From Actinomyces oris (lineage in GTDB: Bacteria > Actinomycetota > Actinomycetes > Actinomycetales > Actinomycetaceae): DNA of 64,000 nt. Positions 1-9,870 of this stretch are shown here, piece after piece (positions within the stretch are counted from its first letter, which is position 1; every line of letters starts with the position of its first letter). The DNA lies in assembly GCF_001937665.1 (NCBI RefSeq), contig NZ_MSKL01000011.1, positions 1-64,000 on the forward strand. The letters run 5' to 3'. Under the pieces are notes generated by a model that worked only from the letters and a program-made list of their open reading frames with translations, ran no database searches and had not been told where the DNA came from. The position numbers and the translations under genes are program-made.

Positions 1-46
1 CCCGCCGACACCCGGAAGGCATGGTTCGGCTCTGTCGCGAACGGTG

Positions 47-691
47 TCATGAGAAGGAGCGGCAGGAGCGGATGACAGGGGCGTTGACATCCTTGCCGAT
101 CATGTTGACACCTTGTGGATCCACCTTCGACTGTGGAGGCCTGGAGCGCCAGAAGACGTAATTGAGGTTGTCTCCGTCGTCCGAGCCGAACGTGACTTTA
201 TTGGATGCATCGATCCAGATCGTGTTGTCGAACCCGTGGACGGTGAGTGACTCGATCTCCCCTTCAATGATGACCACGAGACTTTGTGCGGTGATTGTTA
301 CGTCCCGTGCACCCGCCGAGACCTTGACCACCTGGTCGGTAGAGAGCTCGTTGGAGGTGACATTCACCTGGTCGGAGGCGGGCACCACCTTGGTGACCTC
401 GGCCTCCGCCTGGGCTCGGGTGTCCTCCGCGTCGTTGTCGGTCAGCTCGTCGTCGTACTCGCTGATCTCGGAGGACGTGCAGTTCCCGAACTCCAACGGA
501 TCAACCGGGCTGGTGTCCTCCAGCTTCCCAGTGGGCTCCTCCACGGCCTCCTGAGCGGCAGCGTCGTGCGCTTGGTCAGGCGGAGCCGAGGACGCTCTCG
601 TGGCGCCGGTCCAGCCGACTGAGCAGCCGGACAGGGTCAGCAGGCACGCGGCCATGAAGGAGGCGGAACGCAGCATCGGGGAGCGGGACAA
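47..691 (-). CDS. DUF3060-type surface lipoprotein
   Basis: Predicted secreted lipoprotein of 214 aa. The N-terminus has a short hydrophobic segment ending in a lipobox (LTLSGC, lipid-accepting Cys at about residue 23), so it should be anchored to the outer face of the membrane. A Ser/Ala/Asp/Glu-rich linker follows. The C-terminal half has the repeated beta-strand look of DUF3060 (VTITAQSL, LTVHGFDN, IWIDASN), a family of unknown function. I use the TTG start because GAGG lies 7 nt upstream; an ATG five codons downstream at 676 is possible. It points away from the window interior, 108 bp downstream of aceE on the same strand. The function is unknown. Confidence 0.75.
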   Translation of the reverse strand: MSRSPMLRSASFMAACLLTLSGCSVGWTGATRASSAPPDQAHDAAAQEAVEEPTGKLEDTSPVDPLEFGNCTSSEISEYDDELTDNDAEDTRAQAEAEVTKVVPASDQVNVTSNELSTDQVVKVSAGARDVTITAQSLVVIIEGEIESLTVHGFDNTIWIDASNKVTFGSDDGDNLNYVFWRSRPPQSKVDPQGVNMIGKDVNAPVIRSCRSFS

Positions 692-799
692 CGGAGGACC
701 TCATTCGGCAGACATGGTGGTGCCGGCGGGACACGGAAGACCGCGTTCCACCGGCACCACAATTGGTCAGTGCGTCCAACTATAGACGCACGAGAGGGA

Positions 800-3553
800 T
801 CAGGACTCCCCGCCCTGGGACCCGGAGGTACCTGCGTTGACGTTGGTCAAGTCGTAGCGGGCAACGGCCTGGGCCAGGACGGAGTGGTCGAGGCGCCCCT
901 GCTCCACCAGCGCCTGGAGGGCGCGGACCACCACCGACTGGGCGTCGATGAGGTAGTGGCGCCTGGCGGCGGCACGAGTGTCGGAGAATCCGAAGCCGTC
1001 AGCACCCAGGGTGTAGTAGTCGCCGGGTACCCAGGCGCGGATCTGGTCGGGGATCAGGTGGTCGTAGTCGCTAGTGGCGATGAAGGGGCCAGTGCCCTCG
1101 GAGAGCTTCTGCGTCACGTAGGGGACCTGCTTCTGGGCGTCGGGAGCCAGGAAGTTGGCCTTCTCTACCTCAAGGGCCTGGCGCCGCAGCTCGTTCCAGC
1201 TGGTGACGGACCACGTAGCGGCACGGACACCCCAGTCCTCGGCCAGGATGCGGCGGGCCTCCTCGATCCAGGGCACTCCGACACCGGAGGCCAGGAGCTG
1301 GACCTCGGGCCCCTCGCCGTCGGGAGCCGTGCTGATGCGGTGAATACCGCGCAGGATTCCCTCGACGTCGACGCCGTCGGGCTCGGCGGGCTGGTGGATC
1401 GGCTCGTTGTAGACGGTCAGGTAGTACATGACGTCCCGGTTGCGGCCCGAGTCCGGCCCGTACCAGCGCTCCAGGGCGTCGCGCACGATGTGCCGGATCT
1501 CGTAGGCGTAGGCCGGGTCGTAGCTGATGACGGCCTCGTTGGTGGCCGAGATGATGGGGGAGTGGCCATCCATGTGCTGGGTGCCCTCACCGGTCAGGGT
1601 GGTGCGCCCGGCGGTGGCCCCGATGATGAAGCCACGGGTCAGCTGGTCGCCGGCGGCCCAGAACTGGTCACCGGTGCGCTGGAAGCCGAACATCGAGTAG
1701 AAGATGTAGACCGGGATCATGGGCTCGCCGTGGGTGGCGTAGCTGGTGCCGGCCACCTGGAACAGGGAGACCGAGCCTGCCTCGTTGATGCCCGTGTGCA
1801 TGAGCTGGCCGGAGGTGGACTCCCGGTAGGACAGCATCATGTCGGCGTCGACCGGCGTGTAGTTCTGGCCCTGGGTGTTGAAGATCTTCTTGGTGGGGAA
1901 GAGCGACTCCAAACCGAAGGTGCGCGACTCGTCGGGGACGATCGGTACGATGCGCCGGCCGATTCCCTTGTCCTTGATGAGCTCCTTGAGCAGGCGCACG
2001 AAGGCCATCGTGGAGGCGACCTCCTGCTTGCCCGAGCCGCCCTTGAGGATGTCGTAGGTCTTGTCGCCCGGAAGCTCGAGCTCGACGCCTGCGTCGCGGC
2101 GCTCGGGGATGAAGCCGCCGAGCTGACGGCGCCGGTCCAGCATGTAGAGCAGGGAGGGGTCGTCGTCAGCCGGCCGGTAGTACGGCGGCATCTTGGGGTT
2201 GGCCTCAAGCTGCTCGTCCGTGATCGGGATGTGCAGACGGTCGCGCAGGGCCTTGAGGTCATCCAGCGCCAGCTTCTTCATCTGGTGGGTGGCGTTGCGG
2301 CCGGCGAAGTGCCCGCCCAGCAGGTAGCCCTTGACCGTGTGCGCCAGGATGACGGTGGGCTGACCCTTGTGCTCCGTGGCGGCCTTGTAGGCGGCGTACA
2401 TCTTGCGGTAGTCGTTGCCGCCGCGCTGGAGAGCCCAGATCTCGTCGTCGGTCCAGTCCTTGACGAGCTCGGCGGTGCGTGGGTCGCGACCGAAGAAGTG
2501 CTCGCGGATGTAGGCACCGTCATTGGCCTTGAAGGTCTGGTAGTCGCCGTCGAGCGTCTCCATCATGAGGTGCTCCAGGGCGTGGTCCTTGTCCGCGGCG
2601 AGGAGCTGGTCCCAGCCACGGCCCCAGATCACCTTGATGACGTTCCAGCCGGCGCCCTTGAAGAAGGCCTCGAGCTCCTGGATGATCTTGCCGTTTCCTC
2701 GCACCGGGCCGTCGAGGCGCTGCAGGTTGCAGTTGATGACGAAGGTGAGGTTGTCCAGCTGCTGGCTGGCCGCCAGCTGCAGCATGCCGCGGGACTCGGG
2801 CTCGTCCATCTCGCCGTCGCCAAGGAAGGCCCAGGTGTGCTGCTGGGAGGTGTCCTTGATGCCGGCGCCCTGAAGGTACTTGTCGAACCAGGCCTGGTAG
2901 ATCGCCTCCGACGGGCCGAGCCCCATGGAGACGGTGGGGTACTCCCAGAAGTCCTCCATGCGGCGCGGGTGCGGGTAGGAGGGCAGGCCGCGGCCGCCGG
3001 CCGGGCGGGACTCCTCCTGGCGGAAGCCGTCCAGGTCCGCCTCATTGAGGCGGCCCTCGATGAAGGCGCGGGCGTAGTTGCCCGGAGAGGCGTGACCCTG
3101 GAAGAAGACGTGGTCGCCACCGCCGGGGTGGTCCTTGCCCCGGAAGAAGTGGTTGAAGCCGACCTCGTAGAGCGTTGCGGTCGAGGCGTAGGAGGAGATG
3201 TGTCCGCCGACCCCGACCCCGGGGCGCTGGGCGCGGGTGACCATGACGGCGGCGTTCCAACGCAGCCAGCGCCGGTAGGTGCGCTCGGCGCTCTCATCGC
3301 CGGGGAAGTAGGGCTCGTTGGTGACGTCGATGGTGTTGATGTACGGCGTCGTCATCTCGGTGGGAACCGTGACGTTCTTCTGCCGGGCCTGAGCCAGCAT
3401 GCTCAGCAGGATGTAGCGCGCGCGCTTGGCGCCCTTGTCCGCGATGAGGGCATCGAGGGACTCGTGCCACTCCTTGGTCTCCTCTGGGTCGTTGTCGGTC
3501 ACCTTCGTCAGGAGGCCGTCAATGAGCGGCGTGGAGTCACTGGTGGGGCTCAC
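800..3553 (-). CDS. aceE: Pyruvate dehydrogenase E1 component, homodimeric type
   Basis: Thiamine-diphosphate-dependent E1 of the pyruvate dehydrogenase complex. It decarboxylates pyruvate and transfers the acetyl group to the lipoyl domain of E2. The 917-aa length is normal for single-chain AceE. The ThDP/Mg motif runs from [10 protein letters not shown] (245-254) to NCNLQRLDG (274-282). The early HISSYAS and [15 protein letters not shown] segments are also typical. The GTG start at 3553 is preceded by AAGAGGA. No E2 or E3 gene is adjacent; an E2-type gene lies at the right edge of the window, and lipA/lipB at 55-57 kb supply the lipoyl cofactor. The 3554-3951 intergenic region upstream probably holds its promoter. 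Confidence 0.97.
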   Translation of the reverse strand: MSPTSDSTPLIDGLLTKVTDNDPEETKEWHESLDALIADKGAKRARYILLSMLAQARQKNVTVPTEMTTPYINTIDVTNEPYFPGDESAERTYRRWLRWNAAVMVTRAQRPGVGVGGHISSYASTATLYEVGFNHFFRGKDHPGGGDHVFFQGHASPGNYARAFIEGRLNEADLDGFRQEESRPAGGRGLPSYPHPRRMEDFWEYPTVSMGLGPSEAIYQAWFDKYLQGAGIKDTSQQHTWAFLGDGEMDEPESRGMLQLAASQQLDNLTFVINCNLQRLDGPVRGNGKIIQELEAFFKGAGWNVIKVIWGRGWDQLLAADKDHALEHLMMETLDGDYQTFKANDGAYIREHFFGRDPRTAELVKDWTDDEIWALQRGGNDYRKMYAAYKAATEHKGQPTVILAHTVKGYLLGGHFAGRNATHQMKKLALDDLKALRDRLHIPITDEQLEANPKMPPYYRPADDDPSLLYMLDRRRQLGGFIPERRDAGVELELPGDKTYDILKGGSGKQEVASTMAFVRLLKELIKDKGIGRRIVPIVPDESRTFGLESLFPTKKIFNTQGQNYTPVDADMMLSYRESTSGQLMHTGINEAGSVSLFQVAGTSYATHGEPMIPVYIFYSMFGFQRTGDQFWAAGDQLTRGFIIGATAGRTTLTGEGTQHMDGHSPIISATNEAVISYDPAYAYEIRHIVRDALERWYGPDSGRNRDVMYYLTVYNEPIHQPAEPDGVDVEGILRGIHRISTAPDGEGPEVQLLASGVGVPWIEEARRILAEDWGVRAATWSVTSWNELRRQALEVEKANFLAPDAQKQVPYVTQKLSEGTGPFIATSDYDHLIPDQIRAWVPGDYYTLGADGFGFSDTRAAARRHYLIDAQSVVVRALQALVEQGRLDHSVLAQAVARYDLTNVNAGTSGSQGGES

Positions 3554-3951
3554 GGATTCCTCTTTCCTCGCGTCTGTGCGGTCGGCCCGAGCCTCATTGC
3601 GTGCGATGGCGCCGATGGTGGCGTTGGCGTACGCCTGAAGTCAGGCCGCTGTGGATGACGGCCCTAATCTACGACCTGCGACGGGGCGAACGCTGCACCC
3701 AACGGGAGGAAAGTCCCACCTCACGTATGGTGTGACTCACATGATGGCGGGTTGGTTTCGATGTTGAGGGCTGAGGGGTGTGGGGCTTGAAGACGGTGGC
3801 CGCGCCGGAATCGAACTTCAAAGGAAAGTTCAAGGTAATCTGACATGCGTGTTCACTTGCGCGGCTGGTGCCGGGTGCGGTGGGCTAGTACCTATCGCCC
3901 AGCAGCGGGCGAGCGGTAGACGGGCGCAGCCCAGAAGGACGGTGTAAAGAC
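3554..3951. other. 398-bp divergent intergenic region
   Basis: Region between the divergent aceE and DUF3052 genes, expected to hold both promoters. I see no convincing ORF or tRNA. A short perfect palindrome, TGTGA-C-TCACA, lies at 3731-3741, and a GAACTT/AAGTTC inverted repeat lies at about 3815-3833. Either could be an operator, but neither matches a regulator I can name. Confidence 0.5.
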
Positions 3952-4356
3952 GTGGCGAGTACAGCGGGTGGAGCTTTCGGCTTCGCCTCCGGTCTCATCA
4001 TTCAGGAGTTCGGCTACGACGACGACGTCGACGAGACCTTGCGGCAGGCCGTTGAGGCGGAGACCGGAACCACTCTGGTGGACGAGGACTATGAGGACGT
4101 GGCCGACTCGGCCATCGTGTGGTGGCGTGACGACGACGGCGACGTCGACGACCTCACCGACCTCCTCATGGACGCCCAGGCCAACCTCGACGGTGCGGGG
4201 CTCATCTGGGTGCTGACGCCCAAGGCACGTACCACTGGCGCCGTTCAGGCCGCTGAGGTGGAGGAGGCTGCCGCGACAGCCGGCATGCACGCAACCTCCG
4301 CCGCCTCCATGGGGCAGCACTGGAGCGGTATCAGGGTCTCCAGCCGAGGGCGCTGA
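3952..4356 (+). CDS. DUF3052 family protein
   Basis: Small acidic protein of 134 aa matching the actinobacterial DUF3052 family, known for position near aceE rather than for a proven activity. Diagnostic segments are the N-terminal GFAS...IQEFGYDDDVD, the acidic WWRDDDGD turn and the LTDLLMDAQANL helix, followed by IWVLTPKA. I use the GTG start that gives the conserved N-terminus. It is transcribed divergently from aceE, an arrangement common in actinobacteria. The Ala/Ser-rich C-terminal 35 residues look disordered. The function is unknown. Confidence 0.9.
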   Translation: MASTAGGAFGFASGLIIQEFGYDDDVDETLRQAVEAETGTTLVDEDYEDVADSAIVWWRDDDGDVDDLTDLLMDAQANLDGAGLIWVLTPKARTTGAVQAAEVEEAAATAGMHATSAASMGQHWSGIRVSSRGR

Positions 4357-4519
4357 GGCGCCCCAATGGCCGCGCGGCATGCTGCGCCGTCAGAGGTGGA
4401 GATGATTAGTGGCTTGCCCGGCGGAGGCGGTAAAGTCTCCGGCTGAGGCGGCTCGCGCCGTCAGCCGCATGTGCGGGCACCGGGAGCTCGGGAATGTGCT
4501 TCTGGGAACGTCTGCACCT

Positions 4520-4595
4520 GGACCTGTAGCTCAGTTGGTAGAGCAACGCGTTTACACCGCGTCGGTCGTCGGTTCGAGTCCGGCCGGGTCCACCA
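4520..4595 (+). tRNA. tRNA-Val (anticodon TAC)
   Basis: Complete cloverleaf. The acceptor GGACCTG pairs with CGGGTCC (one G-T), the D arm is GCTC...GAGC, the anticodon arm is ACGCG-TTTACAC-CGCGT with TAC at positions 34-36, and the T arm is GTCGG-TTCGAGT-CCGGC. The discriminator is A and CCA is encoded at 4593-4595. It reads GUA valine codons. Confidence 0.97.
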
Positions 4596-4632
4596 CGGGC
4601 GTGACCTCGTCATTCGCGCGCCCGCAGCATTC

Positions 4633-5547
4633 TTAGGCCCGGTCCCGTGAGCCGAGGCGCCGAGCCAGGCCGGCGACGGCGTCGACGAGATCCGTGACTC
4701 CCGGGTCCTCGACGGGGAAGTGGCCGCACTCGCGCAGCACCACCAGCTCGGCCGGACCTGCGGCACGCGACAGCACCCGGGCGCTGAGCTCGACCGGAGT
4801 CCACGCGTCCCGGCCGGGGTGCAGCAGCGTCAACGGTGTGCGGTTGCGCTCAGGCGGGGTGTGCATGAACCGCAGGTAGGAAGCGAGGAACCCCAGAGGG
4901 ACCCTGGCGGCGCCCCCGCGCGGGTCGATGGCGCACAGGCGGGACAGTGCGCGGTCGCGGCTCATCCGCCGCAGGTTCGCCACTGCGCTCATCGGCACCA
5001 TGGTGCGCGCCAGCTTTCCGCGGGCGAGCGTCGACAACGGCCCGCCCAGGACGCCCAGTGCCCCAGCACGCGTCATATGTGCTCGGGCGCGCCAGTCACG
5101 TGGGTCGAGCAGGCAGGTGGCGGCCACCGCCTCCACGTGCGGCGAATGGGCCGCCACCTCATAGGCGAGAAGGCCGCCGATGCTGGCGCCCAGAAGCATC
5201 AGAGGACGGTGATCGCGCTCGGCCTCAACAAGGTCGACGAGGAGGTCGACCCAGGTCCCGTAGCGCACGGCCGCCGGATCCGGTGATGTCGTGCGTCCGT
5301 ACAGAGGCAGGTCGACGGCGCTGACGTCGATGCCGCGTGAGGCCACCAGCGCGGCGATGGGCCACAGCGCTCCGCTGTGCCCGCCCGCCCCGTGCACGAG
5401 CAGCACCCGGGCCGGCGCCCCCGGGTCGGAGGCTCGCGCGATGTGCACGCGGTGGCCGTGCCACTGCCACCACGTCGACTCGGGCACCAGTGAGGCCGCG
5501 CGCTGGTGGTGCGGCGGCAGGAAGGGGACGTACGGATTGGTCGGCAC
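4633..5547 (-). CDS. Alpha/beta-hydrolase fold protein
   Basis: 304-aa serine hydrolase of the alpha/beta fold. Visible catalytic features are an oxyanion-hole HGAGG (52-56), the nucleophile elbow GASIGG with Ser at about 122, a late acid in the segment HPGRDAWTP, and the histidine in CGHFPVED near the C-terminus. A cap region of about 60 residues lies between. Such enzymes hydrolyse esters, lactones or thioesters; the substrate cannot be read from the sequence. No signal peptide is visible, so it is probably cytoplasmic. The GTG start at 5547 gives the natural N-terminus. It ends 37 bp from tRNA-Val and is convergent with it. Confidence 0.88.
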   Translation of the reverse strand: MPTNPYVPFLPPHHQRAASLVPESTWWQWHGHRVHIARASDPGAPARVLLVHGAGGHSGALWPIAALVASRGIDVSAVDLPLYGRTTSPDPAAVRYGTWVDLLVDLVEAERDHRPLMLLGASIGGLLAYEVAAHSPHVEAVAATCLLDPRDWRARAHMTRAGALGVLGGPLSTLARGKLARTMVPMSAVANLRRMSRDRALSRLCAIDPRGGAARVPLGFLASYLRFMHTPPERNRTPLTLLHPGRDAWTPVELSARVLSRAAGPAELVVLRECGHFPVEDPGVTDLVDAVAGLARRLGSRDRA

Positions 5548-5720
5548 GCGTCGATGCTAGCCGCGTGAGCCGTGGGCGCGTGTGCTTCAGCAGCGGAGGT
5601 GTCGAGGTGGGGGAGCGGCTATGGTGGTCGTGGCGATGGAGGCAAAGAGGGCTGCCATCAGGTCCCTATCCGACCTTTTTATCCGTGTGGTACTTCTGTC
5701 AACCGGTTAGAGGAGAGGCA

Positions 5721-5921
5721 ATGAGCGACGAGCAGGAGAGTATCCCGGTGGAGCTGTCCGAGGCGCTGTCGGAGAATGAGGCGGCGGAGAGGATATTCGC
5801 GGCTCTGCCCCCATCGCACCGGAACGAGTACCTGCGCTGGATCAGTGAGGCGAAGCGTGCCGAGACCCGCCGTCGTCGGGCCACCAGAGCAGCAGAGATG
5901 ATGGTTGATAAGCACGGGTAG
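5721..5921 (+). CDS. OmdA/YdeI-type small protein
   Basis: Small 66-aa protein. The stretch FAALPPSHRNEY followed by LRWISEAKRAETRRRR matches the conserved end of the OmdA (YdeI/OmpD-associated) family, in which longer members have been linked to peptide or bacteriocin resistance. Here only that C-terminal module is present. The ATG has AGAGGAG 5-10 nt upstream. The frame is open further 5' without a credible start, so this short form is chosen. It is a single gene with no obvious operon. Confidence 0.72.
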   Translation: MSDEQESIPVELSEALSENEAAERIFAALPPSHRNEYLRWISEAKRAETRRRRATRAAEMMVDKHG

Positions 5922-6019
5922 GTGTGTCCGACCCTGACTTGTCCTAGCCGAGCCGTTGTCATGGCGAGGGGCGGGCGCGGCCCTGCGAACCGTTGCTGAG
6001 TCGCCGCTGACGCGATTCC

Positions 6020-7060
6020 TCAGGCTCGCTTGGTGAACCGGTGGTGCTGCTCGACGCGGGTGCCGAAGTGCTGGGGGCGATGCTGCCCGCGGAGAATGAC
6101 CTGATCGTCGACCCAGCGCTCCCACTGTGTGGCGCGCTTCCGCTCGCCCGCACCCAGCGGCATGGCCACGCCGGTGTCGAGGAGATCATCGAGGATCAGA
6201 AACGAGGGCTCAGGGGTATCGATGTCCCAGTCGATGATCCCCCATGGCCCGTCGGGGCTGAGGAGAACCAGTGACCGGTTGAGGTCGTGCAGGTCGTTGA
6301 AGTGCTCGTCCTTGCCGCTCTTGGAGTTCCAGTACCAGCGTGCCAGCCGGAATGACTCCGACATCTGTGTCCAGCTCTGATAGCGTTCTCGCAGCCCACG
6401 ATCCAGGATCGTGAGCGTGTCCCAGGTCTCGTCCTCGGTCAGCCACCCCAGCGCGAATCCGCAGCGTGTCAGCATGGCGGCACGGACCAGGTCCCAGGCG
6501 GAGAAGTCCACGTTTCGGATGTCCCGATCATTATTGAGCATGCGTCCGAGGCGCCACAGCGTCTCGGACGCATCTGAGGACGAGTCGGAACTCTCTCGCA
6601 GCTCGTGGCGCTCGGCCTCCGCCAGGGAAGTATCGACCCAGCGAGCGCGCTCCGCATTGAATCCGCTGCGGTGGCCGGAGGTGATGAGCCAGTAGATCCG
6701 GGAGAGGAGGTCGGTGCGGGAGCGTACGCCCCAGTCGAGCGAGAGCATGGTGCGTGTGCCGTCAAGATCGGAGCAGGCGAGACGGTCCCACGGGTCCCGG
6801 CGGCACAGGGAGTACGGCGCGCAGATCGCCAGGAGCCGCTCCTGCGGACCGGCGGTGAACTCATCGGGCTCGGAGTCTCTGATGGGCCGATGGTGCTCAG
6901 TGAGCTCATTCCATGTGGACTCCTCGCCCCGGTGCGGGGCGGAGGAGGCCTTGTCGCGGCGCAAGCGCACTTTCTGATGGATTGATTTGGAGATCTCGAC
7001 GGTGGCGATCACCCCAAAAACTACCAGCGCGACGGAAAGGAGCAAGGGCTGCAAGGACAT
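6020..7060 (-). CDS. DUF1266 domain protein with N-terminal membrane anchor
   Basis: About 346 aa. A single hydrophobic helix near the start (LLLSVALVVFGVIATVEI) is followed by a basic stretch, predicting a membrane anchor with a cytoplasmic domain. The central segment AWDLVRAAMLTRCGFALGW, then LTEDETWD and YQSWTQMSESFRLARWYW, is the DUF1266 signature. DUF1266 has no assigned activity. I chose the internal ATG at 7060; a GTG at 7108 would add 16 residues, and neither start has a good ribosome site. A protein with a related pattern lies at 8520-9770, beyond the aminotransferase. Confidence 0.72.
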   Translation of the reverse strand: MSLQPLLLSVALVVFGVIATVEISKSIHQKVRLRRDKASSAPHRGEESTWNELTEHHRPIRDSEPDEFTAGPQERLLAICAPYSLCRRDPWDRLACSDLDGTRTMLSLDWGVRSRTDLLSRIYWLITSGHRSGFNAERARWVDTSLAEAERHELRESSDSSSDASETLWRLGRMLNNDRDIRNVDFSAWDLVRAAMLTRCGFALGWLTEDETWDTLTILDRGLRERYQSWTQMSESFRLARWYWNSKSGKDEHFNDLHDLNRSLVLLSPDGPWGIIDWDIDTPEPSFLILDDLLDTGVAMPLGAGERKRATQWERWVDDQVILRGQHRPQHFGTRVEQHHRFTKRA

Positions 7061-7149
7061 AAAGAGAAGTGTGCAACATGCGAACAGGTGAGTACCAAAT
7101 TGTTGCACAGAGGTCGATGCAGTAATTATTGAGTTGAATGCCTGTTTAT

Positions 7150-8322
7150 TTACAGGCTGTCGATCAGGCTTTCGAGACGTTTCATTCCTTCGTGCAGCTC
7201 GTCACAGGAGGCCGCGTAGGACAACCGTACGTGGGAGTGAGCCGTGGTCGTGGAGAAGTCCTGTCCCGGAGTGAGAGCCACATGCGCCTCCTCCAGGGCA
7301 CGGAGACAGAAGGTCTGGGCGTCGAGCCCTGTGGAGGAGACATCGAAGTAGACGTAGAAGGCGCCGTCGGGAAGGACCGGTACAGGCAGGTCGATGCGTT
7401 GCAGCCCGTCGAGCACGATGCTCCTGCGGGCAAGAAGCTCTTGCCGGCGTTCCTCGCATACGGAGATGGATTCGGGGGAGAAGGCCGCCAGTGCGGCCTG
7501 CTGAACAGGCGTCGAAGCGCACAGGAAGTAGTTGACCGCCAGGTTCTCCGTGGGCTGCACCAGTTCCTCGGGAAGGATCGCCCAGCCCAGGCGCCAGCCC
7601 GTCATCCCGAAGTACTTGGAGAAGGAGTTGATGACGATCGCGTCGGAGTCGGCCTCCAGGACGGTACGCGCCGGCGTTCCGTCGTCGTCTGGATCGGCCA
7701 GGCCCAGGTAGATCTCGTCAACGATCCGCCAGGCGCTGCGTTCACGGGCCAGCGCGCAGATCGATGCCAGCTCCTCGAAGGGGATCGACGTGCCCGTGGG
7801 GTTGGACGGTGTCGCCAGCATCACCGCGCTCGTCTGAGGAGTCCACGCCGCCTCGGCTGCGGTCCGGTCCATCTGGTAGCGGCTGGCAGGACTGGTAGGT
7901 GCCAGAACGATCCGGCCGCCGTAGGTCTCCACCAGCTGTCGGTTACAGGGGTAGGACGGATCTGCGATGACGACGTCGTCACCGGGCTGTGTGGTGGCAG
8001 CGGCCACCAGCAGGAGCGCCGAGGACGCGCCGGTAGTTACGACGATCCGGGCAGGATCGATCTTGACACCGTGCCTGTCCCGGTAGAAGCCCGCAATGGC
8101 CTCACGCAGTGCGAGCAGGCCAAGGGCGGGGGAGTAGGGCAGTGGCCGGCCATCCATGACACGGCACATCTCCTCGCGGACAGCAGGAGGTGCACCGAAG
8201 TCGGGCTCACCCAGGCTGAGCTTGGCGATCGAGTGGCCCTCCGCCTGGAGGATTCCAGCGCGTTCGCCAATGCTCATCGCATGGAAGGGCTGAGCGGCCT
8301 TGGCCCGGGCGGTGATCTTCAT
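7150..8322 (-). CDS. Class I/II PLP-dependent aminotransferase
   Basis: 390-aa fold-type I aminotransferase of the aspartate aminotransferase superfamily. Seen are the PLP lysine at about 236 in NSFSKYFGMTGWRLGW, the NPTGT motif (174-178), DEIY (202-205) for the cofactor pyridine ring, and the LGEPDFGAP substrate loop at about 37-45. Length and motif order are full. It transfers an amino group between an amino acid and a 2-oxo acid in the cytoplasm; the preferred substrate is not readable. The ATG is preceded by AGGAGCC. It lies between two DUF1266-like genes, with 41 bp to the one upstream in coordinates. Confidence 0.93.
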   Translation of the reverse strand: MKITARAKAAQPFHAMSIGERAGILQAEGHSIAKLSLGEPDFGAPPAVREEMCRVMDGRPLPYSPALGLLALREAIAGFYRDRHGVKIDPARIVVTTGASSALLLVAAATTQPGDDVVIADPSYPCNRQLVETYGGRIVLAPTSPASRYQMDRTAAEAAWTPQTSAVMLATPSNPTGTSIPFEELASICALARERSAWRIVDEIYLGLADPDDDGTPARTVLEADSDAIVINSFSKYFGMTGWRLGWAILPEELVQPTENLAVNYFLCASTPVQQAALAAFSPESISVCEERRQELLARRSIVLDGLQRIDLPVPVLPDGAFYVYFDVSSTGLDAQTFCLRALEEAHVALTPGQDFSTTTAHSHVRLSYAASCDELHEGMKRLESLIDSL

Positions 8323-8519
8323 GACGGCTCCTTGACTCGGGGCGGGACAGGACCAGTGTCCTCCTTCTCATGGCGGGAGGGCAAAGGTCCCGAGGACCCG
8401 GGAGAAGAGGAGAGGAGAAGACCTCCTGATCCCTCATTCTCCCGGTTGATATCTTGTTCTCCTGTACCGTGTCTGAAAGGCTCTGAGAGCAACACTCGTG
8501 TCTAGGACGGAGTCCGATC

Positions 8520-9770
8520 GTGCTCACTGACGCCATGATGCTTGTCTCTCCCTTTCACGCTGACTACGAGTTCCTGGCCAGGCCGTATCACGAGGCAGCT
8601 CCTGAGCTCTGGGACACGGAGGGCGCTGGACTGGCGGGGTTGAGCCAGGAGGTCGCGGCCACTCTCCTGGAGGAGTCCTTCGAGGTTGTGGACGCCGCCT
8701 CTGCGATCGAGTGGTGTGACTCGCTGGAGGCCGAGGCCGGCTTATGGCCGGATTCGAGCCTCGTAGCTGAGCACGTACCCGCCGTGTCGATGCTCGCCGG
8801 CTCCGCAGTGGCTGCGGGCTTCGACTGCTGCCGCGTCATCAACATCCTCACCTCGGCTCGCGCAGCGGGCTATATAGACGAGCGCATGTTGGCGGCCCTC
8901 CTTGAGCGCTACGTGCAGGGTTTCGTTGACCGCTGCTCCGGATGGGGGCAGTACCTGGCCTCGGTCATCGTGGGCAAGGTGGCGTTCCAGGTCATGTACG
9001 CAACACCTGAGACTCGCCATGTTGATGCGACGATCATTCTTGAAGGCGCCCACATCATGGCACTGACTGCTCCTGTCACCCTGTTCCGCACAGAAATCTG
9101 GCCTGCGGAGGATCTCAGTGCCTTGATCAGCGCGATCGAGGCCCTTATTCCTGCCGAGCGTGTGCGTGCTGTCCGTCTTGGTGCCAGTGGGTGGCTGGCG
9201 ACGGCTGAGCATCCTCTGGACTCGGCTACCGCCAAGGTGCTTGAGAATGCGGACACGGATGCGGGGACGTTTCTGCGTGCACGTGCTCTGGCACAGGAGG
9301 TCTTCTGGCGTCCCGCCGATGCAGGTGGCATCGGGGGCGTCTTCGAAGATCTGAGAACTGCCCGTATACCTCTGTGGGATCTGCCTGCTCGCGGCGACGG
9401 CGCAGCGGCGACCACGTTCTGGACCGACTCGAGTCTTGACCAGGAGCACTGGAGCGGCGTGCCGTTCCTGCGTACGAGTGAGGGGGCTCGGCTTACCGCC
9501 GTGATGACGGAGGACGCCTGCTTCCTGGTCTCCAGAAAGGCGCTGCGCCGAGTCTTCACCCCGATCCCCTGGGAGCAGGTGAGGTTCACGGTGTCAGTGA
9601 TGCCGGGGCAGGACATCGTCTTCTACGCCAATGGCAAGAAGCTTGGCACGCTCTTCCCCGACTGGGATGTGGTGGGGGTGATCAACCCCGAGTTGCCGTT
9701 GCACCTGGAGGCCTTCATGAATGGTCTGGGACCGCGTGTGCGTGCCTTCAGCGCCGCCTACCCGTTATGA
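8520..9770 (+). CDS. Hypothetical protein with DUF1266-like segment
   Basis: 416-aa protein with no firm family assignment. A central segment, FDCCRVINILTSARAAGYIDE, then F..RCSGWGQYLASVIVGKVAF, aligns by eye with the DUF1266 signature of the 6020-7060 protein (D..R, then G-aromatic-hydrophobic-x-E, then SW....S). It may be a divergent relative. No signal peptide or clear membrane helix is seen. The C-terminal third is Trp-rich (FTPIPWEQVRF, FYANGKKLGTLFPDW). The GTG start has AGGACGGAG upstream; an ATG at 8535 is possible. It is divergent from the aminotransferase. Confidence 0.65.
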   Translation: MLTDAMMLVSPFHADYEFLARPYHEAAPELWDTEGAGLAGLSQEVAATLLEESFEVVDAASAIEWCDSLEAEAGLWPDSSLVAEHVPAVSMLAGSAVAAGFDCCRVINILTSARAAGYIDERMLAALLERYVQGFVDRCSGWGQYLASVIVGKVAFQVMYATPETRHVDATIILEGAHIMALTAPVTLFRTEIWPAEDLSALISAIEALIPAERVRAVRLGASGWLATAEHPLDSATAKVLENADTDAGTFLRARALAQEVFWRPADAGGIGGVFEDLRTARIPLWDLPARGDGAAATTFWTDSSLDQEHWSGVPFLRTSEGARLTAVMTEDACFLVSRKALRRVFTPIPWEQVRFTVSVMPGQDIVFYANGKKLGTLFPDWDVVGVINPELPLHLEAFMNGLGPRVRAFSAAYPL

Positions 9771-9870
9771 GCAGGGTGAGTGTGCCGTTGAGCTCAGCAG
9801 CCTCACCTGGTTCGCCCGGGCTCCAGGCCCGCAACCAGTCCAGAGACTGAACCGATGTGAGAGGAACTCT

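Noticed and set aside
770-3658. A 962-aa open frame on the plus strand opposite aceE
   Set aside because: It mirrors the minus-strand aceE coding frame, is poor in motifs and rich in Gly/Val/Leu as antisense frames in high-GC DNA are, and aceE is certain.
3731-3741. TGTGA-C-TCACA palindrome as a CRP/GlxR-type site
   Set aside because: CRP/GlxR sites have a 6-bp spacer between TGTGA and TCACA; here the spacer is 1 bp.
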